DNA of 64,000 bases from CBDAPI01 sp964565865 (GCA_964565865.1 CAZMGM010000008.1:1-64000), one strand, 5' to 3'. Shown: positions 35,273 through 44,158, numbered from the stretch's first letter. Made by a program: numbers and translations. The notes: generated from the sequence alone by a model not told the origin.

Positions 35273-35635
35273 ATGAGCAGTGAGGAGCAATCCTCTCCCG
35301 GGGATTTGGGTAAAGCGCAGAAACGGCCCTCTTACAATATGGTGGATCCGGGCATGCGGAGCATTTATTTTCAGTTTTACAAGGCGACTTACAAGCCTTC
35401 TCAGATCGACCGCAAAACCAAAGAACTCATTGCCATCGCGGCCTCCCTAGGATATCAGTGCCAGGGGTGCCTGGAAGGACACATCAAGAAAGCTCTTGAA
35501 TTCGGCGCCACCAGGGAAGAGATCAGCGAGACCATCTGCATTACTATGGGAGTGGCGGCCGCCTCGGTGGTGGATCAGACGGACATCCTCTCCGAGAAGC
35601 TCCAGCTAGGTCCCTTCAAATCCACCAGCGAGTAG
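35273..35635 (+). CDS. carboxymuconolactone decarboxylase/AhpD-like protein
   Basis: 120 residues from ATG 35273, which has GAGG at good distance (an upstream GTG at 35261 is less likely). A single CMD/AhpD fold with the redox motif CQGCLEGH, i.e. CxxC followed by His, and the helix KALEFGATREEISE. It is probably an alkylhydroperoxidase-like or disulfide-relay protein in the cytoplasm. Single gene. Confidence 0.9.
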   Translation: MSSEEQSSPGDLGKAQKRPSYNMVDPGMRSIYFQFYKATYKPSQIDRKTKELIAIAASLGYQCQGCLEGHIKKALEFGATREEISETICITMGVAAASVVDQTDILSEKLQLGPFKSTSE

Positions 35636-35643
35636 CTGGCAAG

Positions 35644-35880
35644 CTACGAAAAGCCCAGATCGCCCCGCCAGAAGGTTTCCAGCTTGTCTCCCCATCTGTG
35701 AGCCGCTGTCTTGTCGATTTCCAAGTAGACGACACTCGTGATTCAGCCCGGGGGAGCATTCTTAACTGTCGAATATCCTCTTTGACGTCAACAAGGCAAC
35801 TCTCAAACCGAATTTGAAGACTGCTATCGCCAAACTGACGTTCTAACTCGGCACCCGGAATTCGGAGCAGCGCGAGCTAA
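35644..35880 (-). pseudogene. unidentified frameshifted gene remnant
   Basis: The minus strand shows a plausible coding stretch (FGDSSLQIRFESCLVDVKED) and, after a frame change near 35745, a C-terminal-looking piece (VYLEIDKTAAHRWGDKLETF) ending at TAG 35644. Neither has a start codon. Family not recognised; called a remnant because both pieces look protein-like and line up. Confidence 0.3.
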
Positions 35881-35905
35881 AGCGAGCGCAGCCTCAGAAT
35901 TCCGT

Positions 35906-36688
35906 TCACTTGGTCGGTACCGGTTCCTCAGAATCGAACTGGATACTGGTGTCTACTTCAAAGCGCTGAAAATCTGAGTAGGTGATCACCATCTTGATGC
36001 GGACACGGTTGCGACCAAACCTGAGGTAGTCGTCCACACCCGTCCAGGTGGGAAACCAGATTCCGTCCTCGATTTCCTCGCGAACCGTTTCGAAAGCTGG
36101 AAACTTGTTGTTTCTGTAGTCCGGCACGATCTTGCCGCCCGTCATCACAATCAGGTAATCCACGTCGTCGACATAGATGCGGCCTTGGAAGTAGCGCATC
36201 TTCTTCTCCATCTTCTTCGGCTCCACATCAAAGACGTAAGTATCCAGCTCGTCCACCAGCTCTCTTCCGACGTAGTCGATGTTATACAAGGAGGCGGTTT
36301 TGCGGGTGAGGATGAAGGGCTGTCTGGTGACGGCGTCGTCGAGATCTTCCTGGGTCACCCGAATTGTGGCCAGGCGGCCCTGGTCGAAAATCTTGCGAAT
36401 CTGACGTTTCCCGGAGGTGTCAAAGTAAACATCGTATTCCACCTGACGTTCACCGAGAACTCTTCCTGAGTCGCTCAAATCCTGGAAGAGAACGCTCTGA
36501 GAGTACGTATAGTGAGCGAACTCCCCCTGGAGCCGGGTCTCTGCCTCCAGAAAACGCTCTATAACCTCTCTGGGTTCGAGCTGGGCGACGACATCTGTAG
36601 ACAAAAGAATGGTTATGACACCCAGGATGATCCGTTTCACATCAATGTAGATGCACAAAATACTCTTCCTGTTCTCAAAAAAATCCAT
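35906..36688 (-). CDS. secreted outer-membrane-lipoprotein-sorting-like protein
   Basis: 260 residues from ATG 36688, or 244 from a GTG at 36640 that begins directly with the signal peptide KRIILGVITILLS. The mature part is beta-strand rich with long antiparallel strands (YVFDVEPKKMEKKMRYFQG, YVDDVDYLIVMTGGKIV), like the LolA/LppX-type half-barrel. Likely a periplasmic lipid- or lipoprotein-binding protein. It is downstream of a PfkB kinase gene by 107 bases; no functional link evident. Confidence 0.65.
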   Translation of the reverse strand: MDFFENRKSILCIYIDVKRIILGVITILLSTDVVAQLEPREVIERFLEAETRLQGEFAHYTYSQSVLFQDLSDSGRVLGERQVEYDVYFDTSGKRQIRKIFDQGRLATIRVTQEDLDDAVTRQPFILTRKTASLYNIDYVGRELVDELDTYVFDVEPKKMEKKMRYFQGRIYVDDVDYLIVMTGGKIVPDYRNNKFPAFETVREEIEDGIWFPTWTGVDDYLRFGRNRVRIKMVITYSDFQRFEVDTSIQFDSEEPVPTK

Positions 36689-36795
36689 GGCTCCGACACC
36701 GTCCACCTGGTGGTGTCGATGCCCCGGTCCTTCGGGCCAGGCCAAGGTGTGACTTCCATGGATGCGGGCAGTTGGAGGACAGGGGGTACACCTTT

Positions 36796-37740
36796 TCAAT
36801 CTTCATTGAGAAGTGCTTCGACTTCTTTAAGGTTCGGGATCCCGCTCCGGGAACCCACTCGCCGGCAGGCCAGGGCCCCGGCAGCATTGGAGAAGCGCAG
36901 ACAGCGCCACAGGTTCCATCCCCGGCAGAGTGCATAAATAAAGGCTCCGTGAAACACATCACCTGCCCCGGTGCCGTCAACTGCGTTGACTGGAAAGCTC
37001 GGGATCTCGTAAATCTCACCCTCCCACACAGCGGCACACCCCCGAAAGTCCCTAGTGATGGCGGTAAACCCCCGCACCGTTTCGTCCACTTCCAGTAGAG
37101 CCTTTCTCCAGTCCGCTATCCCGGTGAACTCCCGGACGAAGTTCTCGCTGGGCAGGGCAAAGTCCGTCAAGGCCAGCAGCTTGCTGGTTCTTGACTGTAC
37201 TTTGTCAACATCCAGGCAGGTCTTCATGCCTGCTTGCACGGCATGCTGGGCACAGTGAATTGCCGCTTCTTCATCGTGGCCGTCAAGATGGAGAATATTA
37301 CCGCAAGCCACCCACTCGAGCGGAATGTTATCAGCTGCGTAAGCCAACTCCGGATCTCGGTCCCACAGGACAGTGCGTTGACCGCCGGGGTCAACGAGAA
37401 TGATGGCGTACTGGCTGGCGGCGCCCGGAATCACTTCAACCAGACTGATGTCTACCGGCTCAGTTTTCAACGAGGAAAGAGAAAACCGACCAACCTCATC
37501 GTCACCCACCCGGCCAAGGTAACGCACGCTGAGCCCGTAGCGGCCGCACAACGCCATGGCTGTGGCCACTTGACCGCCGGGCAGACGCTTGAAATCTTCG
37601 ATCTGGATCTTGGAGTTGCGGTCCGGATAACAGGGGAGTTTAACGATCCAATCCACCGCATTGAGACCCATTCCCACAACGTCGAACTCCAGGTCCTGTT
37701 TCAGTTCGAGGTCGAAATGTACACTTTCCAGTGGGTGCAT
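36796..37740 (-). CDS. PfkB-family carbohydrate kinase
   Basis: A 314-residue ribokinase-like enzyme distinct from the one at 22600. Starts with VVGMGLNAVDWIV, GGQVATAMA (substrate-binding Gly-Gly) and ends with the catalytic DGTGAGDVFHGAF, with Asp as base. The inserted lid region is present. Substrate unknown; the GQVATA variant and pattern resemble ribokinase/fructokinase-like members. Single upstream gene of a possible two-gene unit. Confidence 0.87.
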   Translation of the reverse strand: MHPLESVHFDLELKQDLEFDVVGMGLNAVDWIVKLPCYPDRNSKIQIEDFKRLPGGQVATAMALCGRYGLSVRYLGRVGDDEVGRFSLSSLKTEPVDISLVEVIPGAASQYAIILVDPGGQRTVLWDRDPELAYAADNIPLEWVACGNILHLDGHDEEAAIHCAQHAVQAGMKTCLDVDKVQSRTSKLLALTDFALPSENFVREFTGIADWRKALLEVDETVRGFTAITRDFRGCAAVWEGEIYEIPSFPVNAVDGTGAGDVFHGAFIYALCRGWNLWRCLRFSNAAGALACRRVGSRSGIPNLKEVEALLNED

Positions 37741-37815
37741 GCCTTCCTCACGTGTGTTCGGTAGTGGTATATCAGGCCAGCTAACCTCCCAGAATAGTCA
37801 GGGCATCATCTACCT

Positions 37816-38037
37816 TCAAATCATTCCCTGATCGGCGAAGCTGAAGTCTCGGGCCTCCGATATTATGACGTGATCCAGAACTCGGATTCCAACCAACCTC
37901 TCCACCTCTATTAAGCGGCGGGTAATCTGTGCCTCCTCGGGACTCGGGGCCGGGTCACCGCTGGGATGATTGTGAACACAAAAAAGGCCTGTAGCAGCCT
38001 CCAGAATGGCCGGGCGGAACACTTCTCTCGGGTGGGC
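37816..38037 (-). pseudogene. RadC C-terminal stub (JAB/MPN domain)
   Basis: Encodes HPREVFRPAILEAATGLFCV, then the metal site HNHPSGDPAPSPED-like motif and the closing strand LDHVIISEARDFSFADQG. This is only the last ~75 residues of RadC; the N-terminal HhH part and first JAB strand are missing. The fragment stops abruptly at about 38037 where an unrelated, oppositely oriented stub begins. Confidence 0.75.
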
Positions 38038-38142
38038 CAGCCTGTCGTGGACCGGGTCCTTTCGTTTTCAGAGGCCGCTCGGGCCCACCACTATATGGAA
38101 ACAAATCGGAATGTCACGAAGATCATTCTGGAAGTTGAGTGA
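38038..38142 (+). pseudogene. quinone oxidoreductase (MDR family) C-terminal stub
   Basis: Plus-strand codons give QPVVDRVLSFSEAARAHHYM, then ETNRNVTKIILEVE and TGA at 38140. This is the final ~34 residues of a zinc-independent NADPH:quinone reductase (medium-chain dehydrogenase). It abuts the RadC stub head-to-head at 38037/38038 and ends five bases before the rlmD stop. Confidence 0.65.
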
Positions 38143-38146
38143 CGCG

Positions 38147-39574
38147 CTATTCGGCCATCTTTTTCCCGATTCTGTCCAGACGGACTACACATTCAATGTG
38201 AGGAGTCTGTGGAAACATGTCGATGGGCTGGACAGCGCTGACCCGGTAAGATGATCTTAAGTCCGAGATGTCCCGGGCCTGAGTGGCAGGGTTGCAGCTC
38301 ACGTAAACGATCCGACGTGGAAGGACTCGCAGCAACCTCTTCACGACAGATTTGTGCAGACCGGGGCGGGGCGGGTCCAGCACAATGATGTCGGGTTGGC
38401 CGAACCTGCGACGGCTTTCTCGGGAGAAGGCCTCTGAAGCGTCGCAGACCTGAAACTGGATGTTTCTGAGTCCATTTTTCCTGGCATTCGATCGGGCGTT
38501 TTCAACCGATTGGGTATCATTCTCGAAGCCGAACACTCGGGCCACACCGCGTGCCAGGAAAAGCCCGACACAGCCCATTCCGCAGTAGACGTCGAATAGA
38601 ACCTCTTTCCCCTTCGTTTCAGCCAGGTCCCGGATTAGGTGATACAGCCTCTCAGCTTGTAAGGTATTTGGTTGAAAAAAGCCCGTCAAAGGGATCCGGA
38701 ACGACAAATCGCCGATCGTCTCTGTGATTTCACCACTTCCGAAAACGATGATCTCCTTCCCGGCAGCTACCGGAGATCGTGTCTGGTTGACAGTGTTGAC
38801 CAAGGAGGCGATCTCTTTGAACTCGGATTGCAGTCTGGAGCCGAGCCATTCCATCCTCACTTTCTCAGCCCGCGTCGTAATCAAACCGACAAGGATTTCA
38901 CCGCTGGATTCGGAGGTTCGGATCACCAGGTTGCGGAGGAACCCCCTGTGGGACCGGCTGTCATAGGGACTCCAGCCCCGGTCAAGTGCAATCTCCCGCA
39001 CCCGGTTAACGATCTCGGCACTGTAGGGGCTCTGTAGAAAGCACTCCTGGATGTCAACCAGCTTGTCGTAGCGTCGAGGAACGTGCAGACCCAGTGCAAA
39101 GCCTTTGGCCACGGGGCGTCCTGAATCGATCTCTTGGCGCGAAAGCCAGCGGTTCGTGCCGAAAGAGAACTCCATCTTGTTTCGGTAGCAGTAGGTCCGA
39201 GCCGAGGCAATAGTGGCGGGAACCTTAACGGTTACTCCACCGATGCGGCTGAGAAGGTCCTGTACGTGGAGCCTCTTCTCTTCCAGCTGGCGAAGGTACG
39301 CCAGATTCTGCCAGTGACAGCCGCCACAGGCTCCAAAGTGTTGGCAGCGGGGTTCGGTCCGGTCACCGGATGCCTCCAGCAACTGGCTCATCGCGGCTTC
39401 CACAAAATTTTTTCTTCGGTGCAGGACTACTGCCCGAACCCGGTCTCCAGGGACGGCCCCAGTTACGAAAAAGACGACTCCGTCTCTACGTCCAATCGCC
39501 TTACCGCCAAAGCCGGAAGTCGTGATCGCCAGCTCGATTTCCTGTCCTCTGCGCGGCAAACCCTCTGCTACCAT
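38147..39574 (-). CDS. rlmD: 23S rRNA (uracil-C5)-methyltransferase, RlmD/RumA type
   Basis: A 475-residue SAM-dependent RNA methyltransferase that makes m5U in rRNA. N-terminal TRAM domain (residues ~8-65), 4Fe-4S cysteines in CQHFGACGGCHWQ, SAM-binding DVYCGMGCVGLFLA and DPPRPGLH, and the catalytic Cys in VSCNPATQARD. Full length. RlmD versus a related RumA/TrmA paralogue is not separable here. Confidence 0.88.
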   Translation of the reverse strand: MVAEGLPRRGQEIELAITTSGFGGKAIGRRDGVVFFVTGAVPGDRVRAVVLHRRKNFVEAAMSQLLEASGDRTEPRCQHFGACGGCHWQNLAYLRQLEEKRLHVQDLLSRIGGVTVKVPATIASARTYCYRNKMEFSFGTNRWLSRQEIDSGRPVAKGFALGLHVPRRYDKLVDIQECFLQSPYSAEIVNRVREIALDRGWSPYDSRSHRGFLRNLVIRTSESSGEILVGLITTRAEKVRMEWLGSRLQSEFKEIASLVNTVNQTRSPVAAGKEIIVFGSGEITETIGDLSFRIPLTGFFQPNTLQAERLYHLIRDLAETKGKEVLFDVYCGMGCVGLFLARGVARVFGFENDTQSVENARSNARKNGLRNIQFQVCDASEAFSRESRRRFGQPDIIVLDPPRPGLHKSVVKRLLRVLPRRIVYVSCNPATQARDISDLRSSYRVSAVQPIDMFPQTPHIECVVRLDRIGKKMAE

Positions 39575-39744
39575 GGTCCAGAATGATAGCTGAAACAGGG
39601 CTGGTCGTCTCTTTCCTTAAGGCATGCCTGGGTTTATGCCCCTCAGCCCGTTGGAAGTATCCAGTGAAGTATCAGGACTGCTAGAATGCCTCCTGTGCAG
39701 CTCATCATAAGCTCTTTGTCATAGCGGCACTTGTTCACATAGAC

Positions 39745-40476
39745 ATGGACTTTCTCTCCATCTTTCGAGTCTCTCCAGAACGCCAGATCGCGAAGGCGCG
39801 CAAGCGGGTCAAAGAACCCCACGGTGATGCCTCGGTACGAATCGGAGCCGCTCAAAAACTGCATGAAATGGGAACATCCGAGGCCCTGCGGGCACTGTTG
39901 GATCGTTTCCAGATTGCCGTGTCGCCATCGGTTCAGGACGAGCAGGAGAAGGAACAGGTATTGGCCTGGGTGGTTGTTCACGGAAAGACTGCCGTTCAAC
40001 CGCTGATTCAGTTTCTGAAGACCGAGCGGCAGGTCTACTGGCCGCTGCGAGCTCTGCGCGAGATCCTGACCCGGGAAGAACTCATATCCAGACTCGAGGA
40101 ACTGCTGAGGCACCACTGGGAGAATCCGCCGGCTAGCCCGGAGCCACAGGCGCAGATGATCCGAAGCCTGGGGGAACTACACAGCCCAGGCCTGGAGGGA
40201 ATCGTGCGCCTTCATTTGGAGGAGCGGGATGACGATATTCGGCTATCCTCCCTCGACTACCTGTTGGAGCTGCCCGAGCAGGATGCAAGGGAAGCCATTC
40301 TCGAATGCTTTCTTCATTCGGAGGACCGTCCCCGAATTCGTGCACATCTTTTGGAACAGCTGGAGAAGAATGGCTGGAAGGTGAAAGGTTATCGGCGGAA
40401 GATCGAGGACTCTCTTCCTGAAGAATATGCTCTGACCCGGGACGGACAAATCCGTAGAATTGGGAGACGATTCTGA
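39745..40476 (+). CDS. HEAT-repeat protein
   Basis: A 243-residue all-helical protein of HEAT/PBS-lyase-like repeats (pairs of amphipathic helices such as LRALLDRFQIAV, AVQPLIQFL, RPLRALREIL, DDIRLSSLDYLLELP). It has a basic C-terminus and no signal peptide, so is likely cytosolic. It overlaps the next gene by one base (TGATG), so they are co-translated. Confidence 0.8.
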   Translation: MDFLSIFRVSPERQIAKARKRVKEPHGDASVRIGAAQKLHEMGTSEALRALLDRFQIAVSPSVQDEQEKEQVLAWVVVHGKTAVQPLIQFLKTERQVYWPLRALREILTREELISRLEELLRHHWENPPASPEPQAQMIRSLGELHSPGLEGIVRLHLEERDDDIRLSSLDYLLELPEQDAREAILECFLHSEDRPRIRAHLLEQLEKNGWKVKGYRRKIEDSLPEEYALTRDGQIRRIGRRF

Positions 40477-40949
40477 TGGCGAAGACTAAGCCTGATATCC
40501 AGGGAGTGGTCATCAAGCCACTCGTGACCCATCGCGATCAACGAGGGTTTTTTTGTGAACTGATTCGCGTCAGCGACGAGTTTTTCAGCGAGTTTGGGCA
40601 ATGGAGTCATTCCCGCATGTATGAGGGAGTGATCAAGGCCTGGCACTTTCATCGAAAACAGACCGACTGGTGGTACGTTTCCCATGGAGTTCTGAAGGTC
40701 GCATTGCACGACCTTCGGGAGGATTCCCCTACCTTTCGGGTCACCCAGGACTTTCTCATGGGGGAGTATCAGGAGCCGATTGTCGTGGCTATCCCCCCTG
40801 GAGTTGCACATGGCTGCAAAGTTCTTAGTGGTCCGGCGGGATTATTTTACGTGACCTCTTCCATCTACGACCCGAAGGATGAGGGCCGTCTGGACCACGA
40901 TGATCCCCTGATTGGCTATGATTGGTTGGAGGCGGCACCGATTACCTGA
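40476..40949 (+). CDS. RfbC-like dTDP-4-dehydrorhamnose 3,5-epimerase family protein
   Basis: 157-residue cupin of the RmlC/RfbC family, acting on nucleotide-activated sugars. DQRGFFCELIR, the active-site His in AWHFHRKQTDWWY, and PPGVAHGCKVL are the expected motifs. Its role is presumably surface polysaccharide or sugar nucleotide epimerisation, but no other dTDP-sugar genes are next to it and the family includes non-rhamnose members. It follows the HEAT protein directly. Confidence 0.82.
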   Translation: MAKTKPDIQGVVIKPLVTHRDQRGFFCELIRVSDEFFSEFGQWSHSRMYEGVIKAWHFHRKQTDWWYVSHGVLKVALHDLREDSPTFRVTQDFLMGEYQEPIVVAIPPGVAHGCKVLSGPAGLFYVTSSIYDPKDEGRLDHDDPLIGYDWLEAAPIT

Positions 40950-41066
40950 CCCTGGCTTTTTTACTCGCTGTGTTCGTGCTGTTGCTGGTGCTTTGTTTCT
41001 GGTTAACATTCTCACGTACCACGAACCCCCAGCCTTGAACTTTGAACTTTCAACCAGTAACCAGAA
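40950..41066 (+). repeat. dispersed intergenic repeat, copy
   Basis: Contains the ordered blocks GCTGTGTTCGTGCTGT, TTTCTGGTTAACATT, ACCACGAACC and TTTCAACCAGTAACCAG seen at 28686-28921 (inverted), 44047-44158 and 58076-58200. Confidence 0.55.
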
Positions 41067-41068
41067 TT

Positions 41069-41806
41069 GTGATAGACATCCACGCCCACGTTCTTCCCGG
41101 CATTGACGACGGCTCCAACAGTGAGGAAGAAACGGTCGAGATGTTGCGTGTGGCGCACGAGTCGGGGACCAGGACAGTGGTGGCAACGCCCCATCTGTTT
41201 CATCCAAGTTTCTCGACTCCCGCCCTGGGAGAAGTGAGGAGTCTTTTTGACCGCCTGAACGAGCATCTGGAGGAAGCAGCGGAAACGGAGGGGCTTGAGT
41301 TTCTGTCGGAGATGGACCTTCTGCTGGGAGGAGAGAACTTCTGGGGTAGTTCCTTTGTGGAGTCAATGGCGGCCGGTCAAGTGATGACGATCAACGAAAG
41401 TTCCCATGTTCTGGTCGAGTTTGTACCCATAAATTCCCGAGGACAAATGCTGCAGGCGACCGAGGTGATTTTAGCGGAGGGGCTGGTCCCGGTTTTGGCC
41501 CATGTCGAGCGCTACGCTGTGGTGGTCCGGCAGCCCCATGTACTCGAGGAGTTTTTGGCTCGGGGCTGTCTGACCCAGCTCAACACAGGCTCCCTGGGTG
41601 GTAGGCCTTGGAACTCTAGAAAGAGACTCGCCTTACGCCTGCTGGATGAGGGCTTGATCTCGCTGATTGCGACAGATGCTCATGACTTCTCCAGGCGAAC
41701 CCCCAGCATGAATACGGCCCTCCGGACTCTGGGGCGAAGATATTCTGCGGAGCAGGTTCGAGGGTGGACCCTGGATTCCCCCGGCCGCGTCGTTCAATGG
41801 AAGTGA
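41069..41806 (+). CDS. CpsB/YwqE-type PHP-fold phosphotyrosine phosphatase
   Basis: 245 residues from GTG 41069. The metal motif DIHAHVLPGIDDGS, then ATPHLFHP, and the late ATDAHDF, with other His/Asp ligands, define the polymerase-and-histidinol-phosphatase fold of bacterial Mn-dependent protein tyrosine phosphatases that control capsule/EPS kinases. An in-frame TTG at 41042 lies within the intergenic repeat and is unlikely. The adjacent RfbC-like gene fits a polysaccharide context; no tyrosine kinase is adjacent. Confidence 0.87.
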   Translation: MIDIHAHVLPGIDDGSNSEEETVEMLRVAHESGTRTVVATPHLFHPSFSTPALGEVRSLFDRLNEHLEEAAETEGLEFLSEMDLLLGGENFWGSSFVESMAAGQVMTINESSHVLVEFVPINSRGQMLQATEVILAEGLVPVLAHVERYAVVVRQPHVLEEFLARGCLTQLNTGSLGGRPWNSRKRLALRLLDEGLISLIATDAHDFSRRTPSMNTALRTLGRRYSAEQVRGWTLDSPGRVVQWK

Positions 41807-41870
41807 GTGCAGGATCAGAGAGTACAGTGATCTACATTTTAGAACTTAAACGCGACCCACTTACTCCAGC

Positions 41871-42319
41871 AGGTATCGGATCCTCTTGGGGAGACCCTTA
41901 TCTTGAACGGATGCCAGGCTTGGAGATTCTTCCAAAGTTAACGGAGCAAGGGCCCTAGGTGCTGGTGATTTCCCAGGACAGGGAAGACCCCGGAGATAGG
42001 ATGGTCGCCGGTCCCAATGTCATACTGTCCCATATATTCAGTGGTGGGGTCTCCGCGCCACTGGAGAAGAACCGCGCCCGGGTGTCGACCAGGCCGACGT
42101 GCTGTAGGCATTCCTGAAGACGATGTCCGTCTTTGCCCAGACATCGATGTGTGGGGTGTTATCCTGCGAGTACCGGTAGATGCCAAAACGATCGGACCGG
42201 CAGGAGTCGATGGTAACGAGCAGAACGTTTTGGGCCAGCAGAGCCTAGCCAACCGCAAAGATCACGGCAGTGTAAGCCAGGAACACGCGTCTGTTTGGGT
42301 ACGAGAAGGTCTTCAGCAT
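41871..42319 (-). pseudogene. sulfatase remnant with premature stop and internal deletion
   Basis: From ATG 42319 the frame gives a signal peptide (MLKTFSYPNRRVF...), then TAG at 42245-42247, then the alkaline-phosphatase-superfamily start NVLLVTIDSCRSDRFG and NTPHIDVWA. Further on the frames drift. The last codons (DKGLPKRIRYLLE, TAA at 41871) match a sulfatase C-terminus (K.lr.lGYLE-like). The middle ~300 residues with the other metal ligands are gone. Confidence 0.6.
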
Positions 42320-42370
42320 CCAGAATCTTCGTGGTCAGCCGAAGGGCCTTGATGATAGCATGGCGGCCGC

Positions 42371-43093
42371 ATGGTGGGCTTCTACTTCAAGGTCTATGAT
42401 CGGTTGCCCAGTGCTTTGCGCATGCGAATCAATCCCCTCGAGGAAGCTGTCCGAAGATTCGTTCTGCAAGCCGCAGACAAGGGCCCGGAAGCACTTATAG
42501 TCGATGCCGGAGCTGGTCAGGTACCCTTTTCTCAACTGTTTTCTGAAAACCGCTATGTCGCCCTTGATTTCGGGCGCGGAGATCCTGATTGGGACTATTC
42601 GCGGCTCGATGTAGTAGCGGATCTGGAGAGTCTCCCACTGCGCAGTGGATGCGCCGCAGCAGTGATCAACACTCAGGTTCTGGAGCACGTAAGGGAACCG
42701 GGGCTAGTTCTGAAGGAAATCCACCGAATTCTGGAGCCGGGAGGGGAATTGTTTCTGACTGTTCCGCAAGGCTGGCACGAACACCAGCAGCCTTACGATT
42801 TCTTTCGCTTTACCAGCTTTGCCCTAGACAGATTACTCGACAAGGCGGGCTTTGCGGGCTGGACGATCCAGCCGATGGGCGGGTACTTCCATTATCTGGG
42901 GCACCGCCTCTCGCATGTACCCAAGGTGGTCTTTTGGCAAAGGCATGGCATGACGCGCGTCCTGCTGCTTCCTGTCGAGCTGTTGTGCCTGTTCTTCTGC
43001 TGCTTCCTGGGGCCGCTGCTTTGTTACTACCTAGACGGCCTCGACAGGGACAAGGAGTTTACCCTCTGCTATAGCTGCCTGGCCACTCGGTAG
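42371..43093 (+). CDS. class I SAM-dependent methyltransferase
   Basis: A 240-residue methyltransferase_11-type fold: SAM-binding VDAGAGQ, acidic DFGR motif after strand 2, and the typical INTQVLEHV and PGGELFLTVP. The C-terminal ~45 residues hold one hydrophobic helix (LLLPVELLCLFFCCFLGPLL) that may tether the enzyme to the membrane, an unusual addition suggesting a lipid or cell-surface substrate. Single gene, and it starts where the sulfatase remnant ends. Confidence 0.8.
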   Translation: MVGFYFKVYDRLPSALRMRINPLEEAVRRFVLQAADKGPEALIVDAGAGQVPFSQLFSENRYVALDFGRGDPDWDYSRLDVVADLESLPLRSGCAAAVINTQVLEHVREPGLVLKEIHRILEPGGELFLTVPQGWHEHQQPYDFFRFTSFALDRLLDKAGFAGWTIQPMGGYFHYLGHRLSHVPKVVFWQRHGMTRVLLLPVELLCLFFCCFLGPLLCYYLDGLDRDKEFTLCYSCLATR

Positions 43094-43431
43094 ATATCCG
43101 ATTTCAGCTATTGTCTGAGGTTCACCGATTAGGTTCGATCCTCACGGTTTCTAGCAGTAGGATGATCAGGCGAACGGCTGGCGGAGGCCGGTAGCGTCCA
43201 GCAAAGAGTTACGACGTCGGGTTCCTGCGTCTCAGGTTACGAGAAGGGAGAGTTCGACGAGGTCTAGTATCGCTCCAGAGAGATAAAAGAGACCCCGCAA
43301 TTACCCAAAAGATCCTAGGGTACTGATCCCGTTTTATCCTGGGCGGCCGACCGCGACTGACCCATTCCCCAAAAGCTACCGCCGAGGTATTCTCTGTAGT
43401 GCTTTGAATCGGACGGTTTCGTATCATAGGA
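43094..43431. other. gene-free stretch with possible minus-strand remnant
   Basis: 338 bases between the methyltransferase and coaE. The minus strand has an open frame (about 43209-43431, e.g. RDQYPRIFWVIAGSLLSLW) that reads like a small membrane protein tail, but it has no start, overlaps coaE's start antisense in its longer form, and I do not recognise a family. Otherwise nothing firm. Confidence 0.25.
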
Positions 43432-43434
43432 GTG

Positions 43435-44046
43435 ATGTTACGGGTCGGTCTGACAGGTGGCATTGCCTGCGGAAAAACCAACGCTCTGATTGAGTTCGAG
43501 AAACTCGGTGTGTACGGGATCGACGCCGACCAGATTGCCCACAACGTAATTTTCCCTGATGGACCTGGTTACGCAGAGGTGGTGAAGACGTTCGGGAATG
43601 AGATTCTCAATGACGATGGGACGATCGATCGGAGTAGGCTTGGAACAATCGTATTTGGGGATGGATCGAAGAGGCGGGAACTGAATCGAATCGTCCACCC
43701 CCTCGTTTTCGCTGAGGAGGAGAGGATTCTTCGTAGCCTGGAGGATGAACTGAGCACTCTGCGACCCAGAATCGCCATGGTGGGAGCAGCGCTGATGATC
43801 GAAGCTGGATCCCATCAAAGATACGATGTGATCCTGGTCGTTTACTGTCGTCAGGAAATCCAGCTTCGGCGCCTGATGACTCGAGACGGACTGGGAGAGG
43901 TCGAAGCTCTGAGACGGATAGGCAGCCAGATGCCGGTTCAGGAAAAGGTTGGATACGCTGATTTCGTGATCGACAACTCGAGCCGCTTGTCCGACACCCG
44001 GCGCCAGATACACCACACTTTCCTGGAACTGGCGTCGCGGACCTAG
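43435..44046 (+). CDS. coaE: dephospho-CoA kinase
   Basis: A 203-residue P-loop kinase that phosphorylates the ribose of dephospho-CoA, last step of CoA synthesis. Walker A GLTGGIACGKT, the DADQIAH motif and the lid Arg residues (LRRLMTRDG) are visible. ATG 43435 is taken as start; an in-frame GTG lies one codon earlier with AGGAG close by. Standard length. Confidence 0.94.
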   Translation: MLRVGLTGGIACGKTNALIEFEKLGVYGIDADQIAHNVIFPDGPGYAEVVKTFGNEILNDDGTIDRSRLGTIVFGDGSKRRELNRIVHPLVFAEEERILRSLEDELSTLRPRIAMVGAALMIEAGSHQRYDVILVVYCRQEIQLRRLMTRDGLGEVEALRRIGSQMPVQEKVGYADFVIDNSSRLSDTRRQIHHTFLELASRT

Positions 44047-44158
44047 GCGGGCACGAGCTGTGCTGATTCTGTTGTTGGTTTTTGGTTCCCGGTTCCTCTG
44101 TCCACGAACTTTTGATTTTCAACGAACAATCAGTAACCAGGAACGAGCAGCCACCAAT
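44047..44158 (+). repeat. dispersed intergenic repeat, copy
   Basis: Blocks GCTGTGCTGATTCTGTTGTT, GGTTCCCGGTTCC, CCACGAACTTTTGATTTTC and CAATCAGTAACCAGGAAC correspond in order to those at 40950-41066. Lies between coaE and the GT2 gene. Confidence 0.55.

Noticed and set aside
38147..38150. Functional coupling of the quinone-reductase stub with rlmD
   Set aside because: The stub is only ~34 codons long and convergent with rlmD; it is a leftover fragment.
42245..42247. TAG inside the sulfatase signal peptide as recoding (e.g. pyrrolysine)
   Set aside because: The rest of the gene is deleted and frameshifted, so a nonsense mutation in a pseudogene is the simpler reading.
43209..43544. A 111-codon minus-strand gene before coaE
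   Set aside because: Its N-terminal third is antisense to the coaE P-loop region; only the part in the gap could be a remnant, and I know no family for it.
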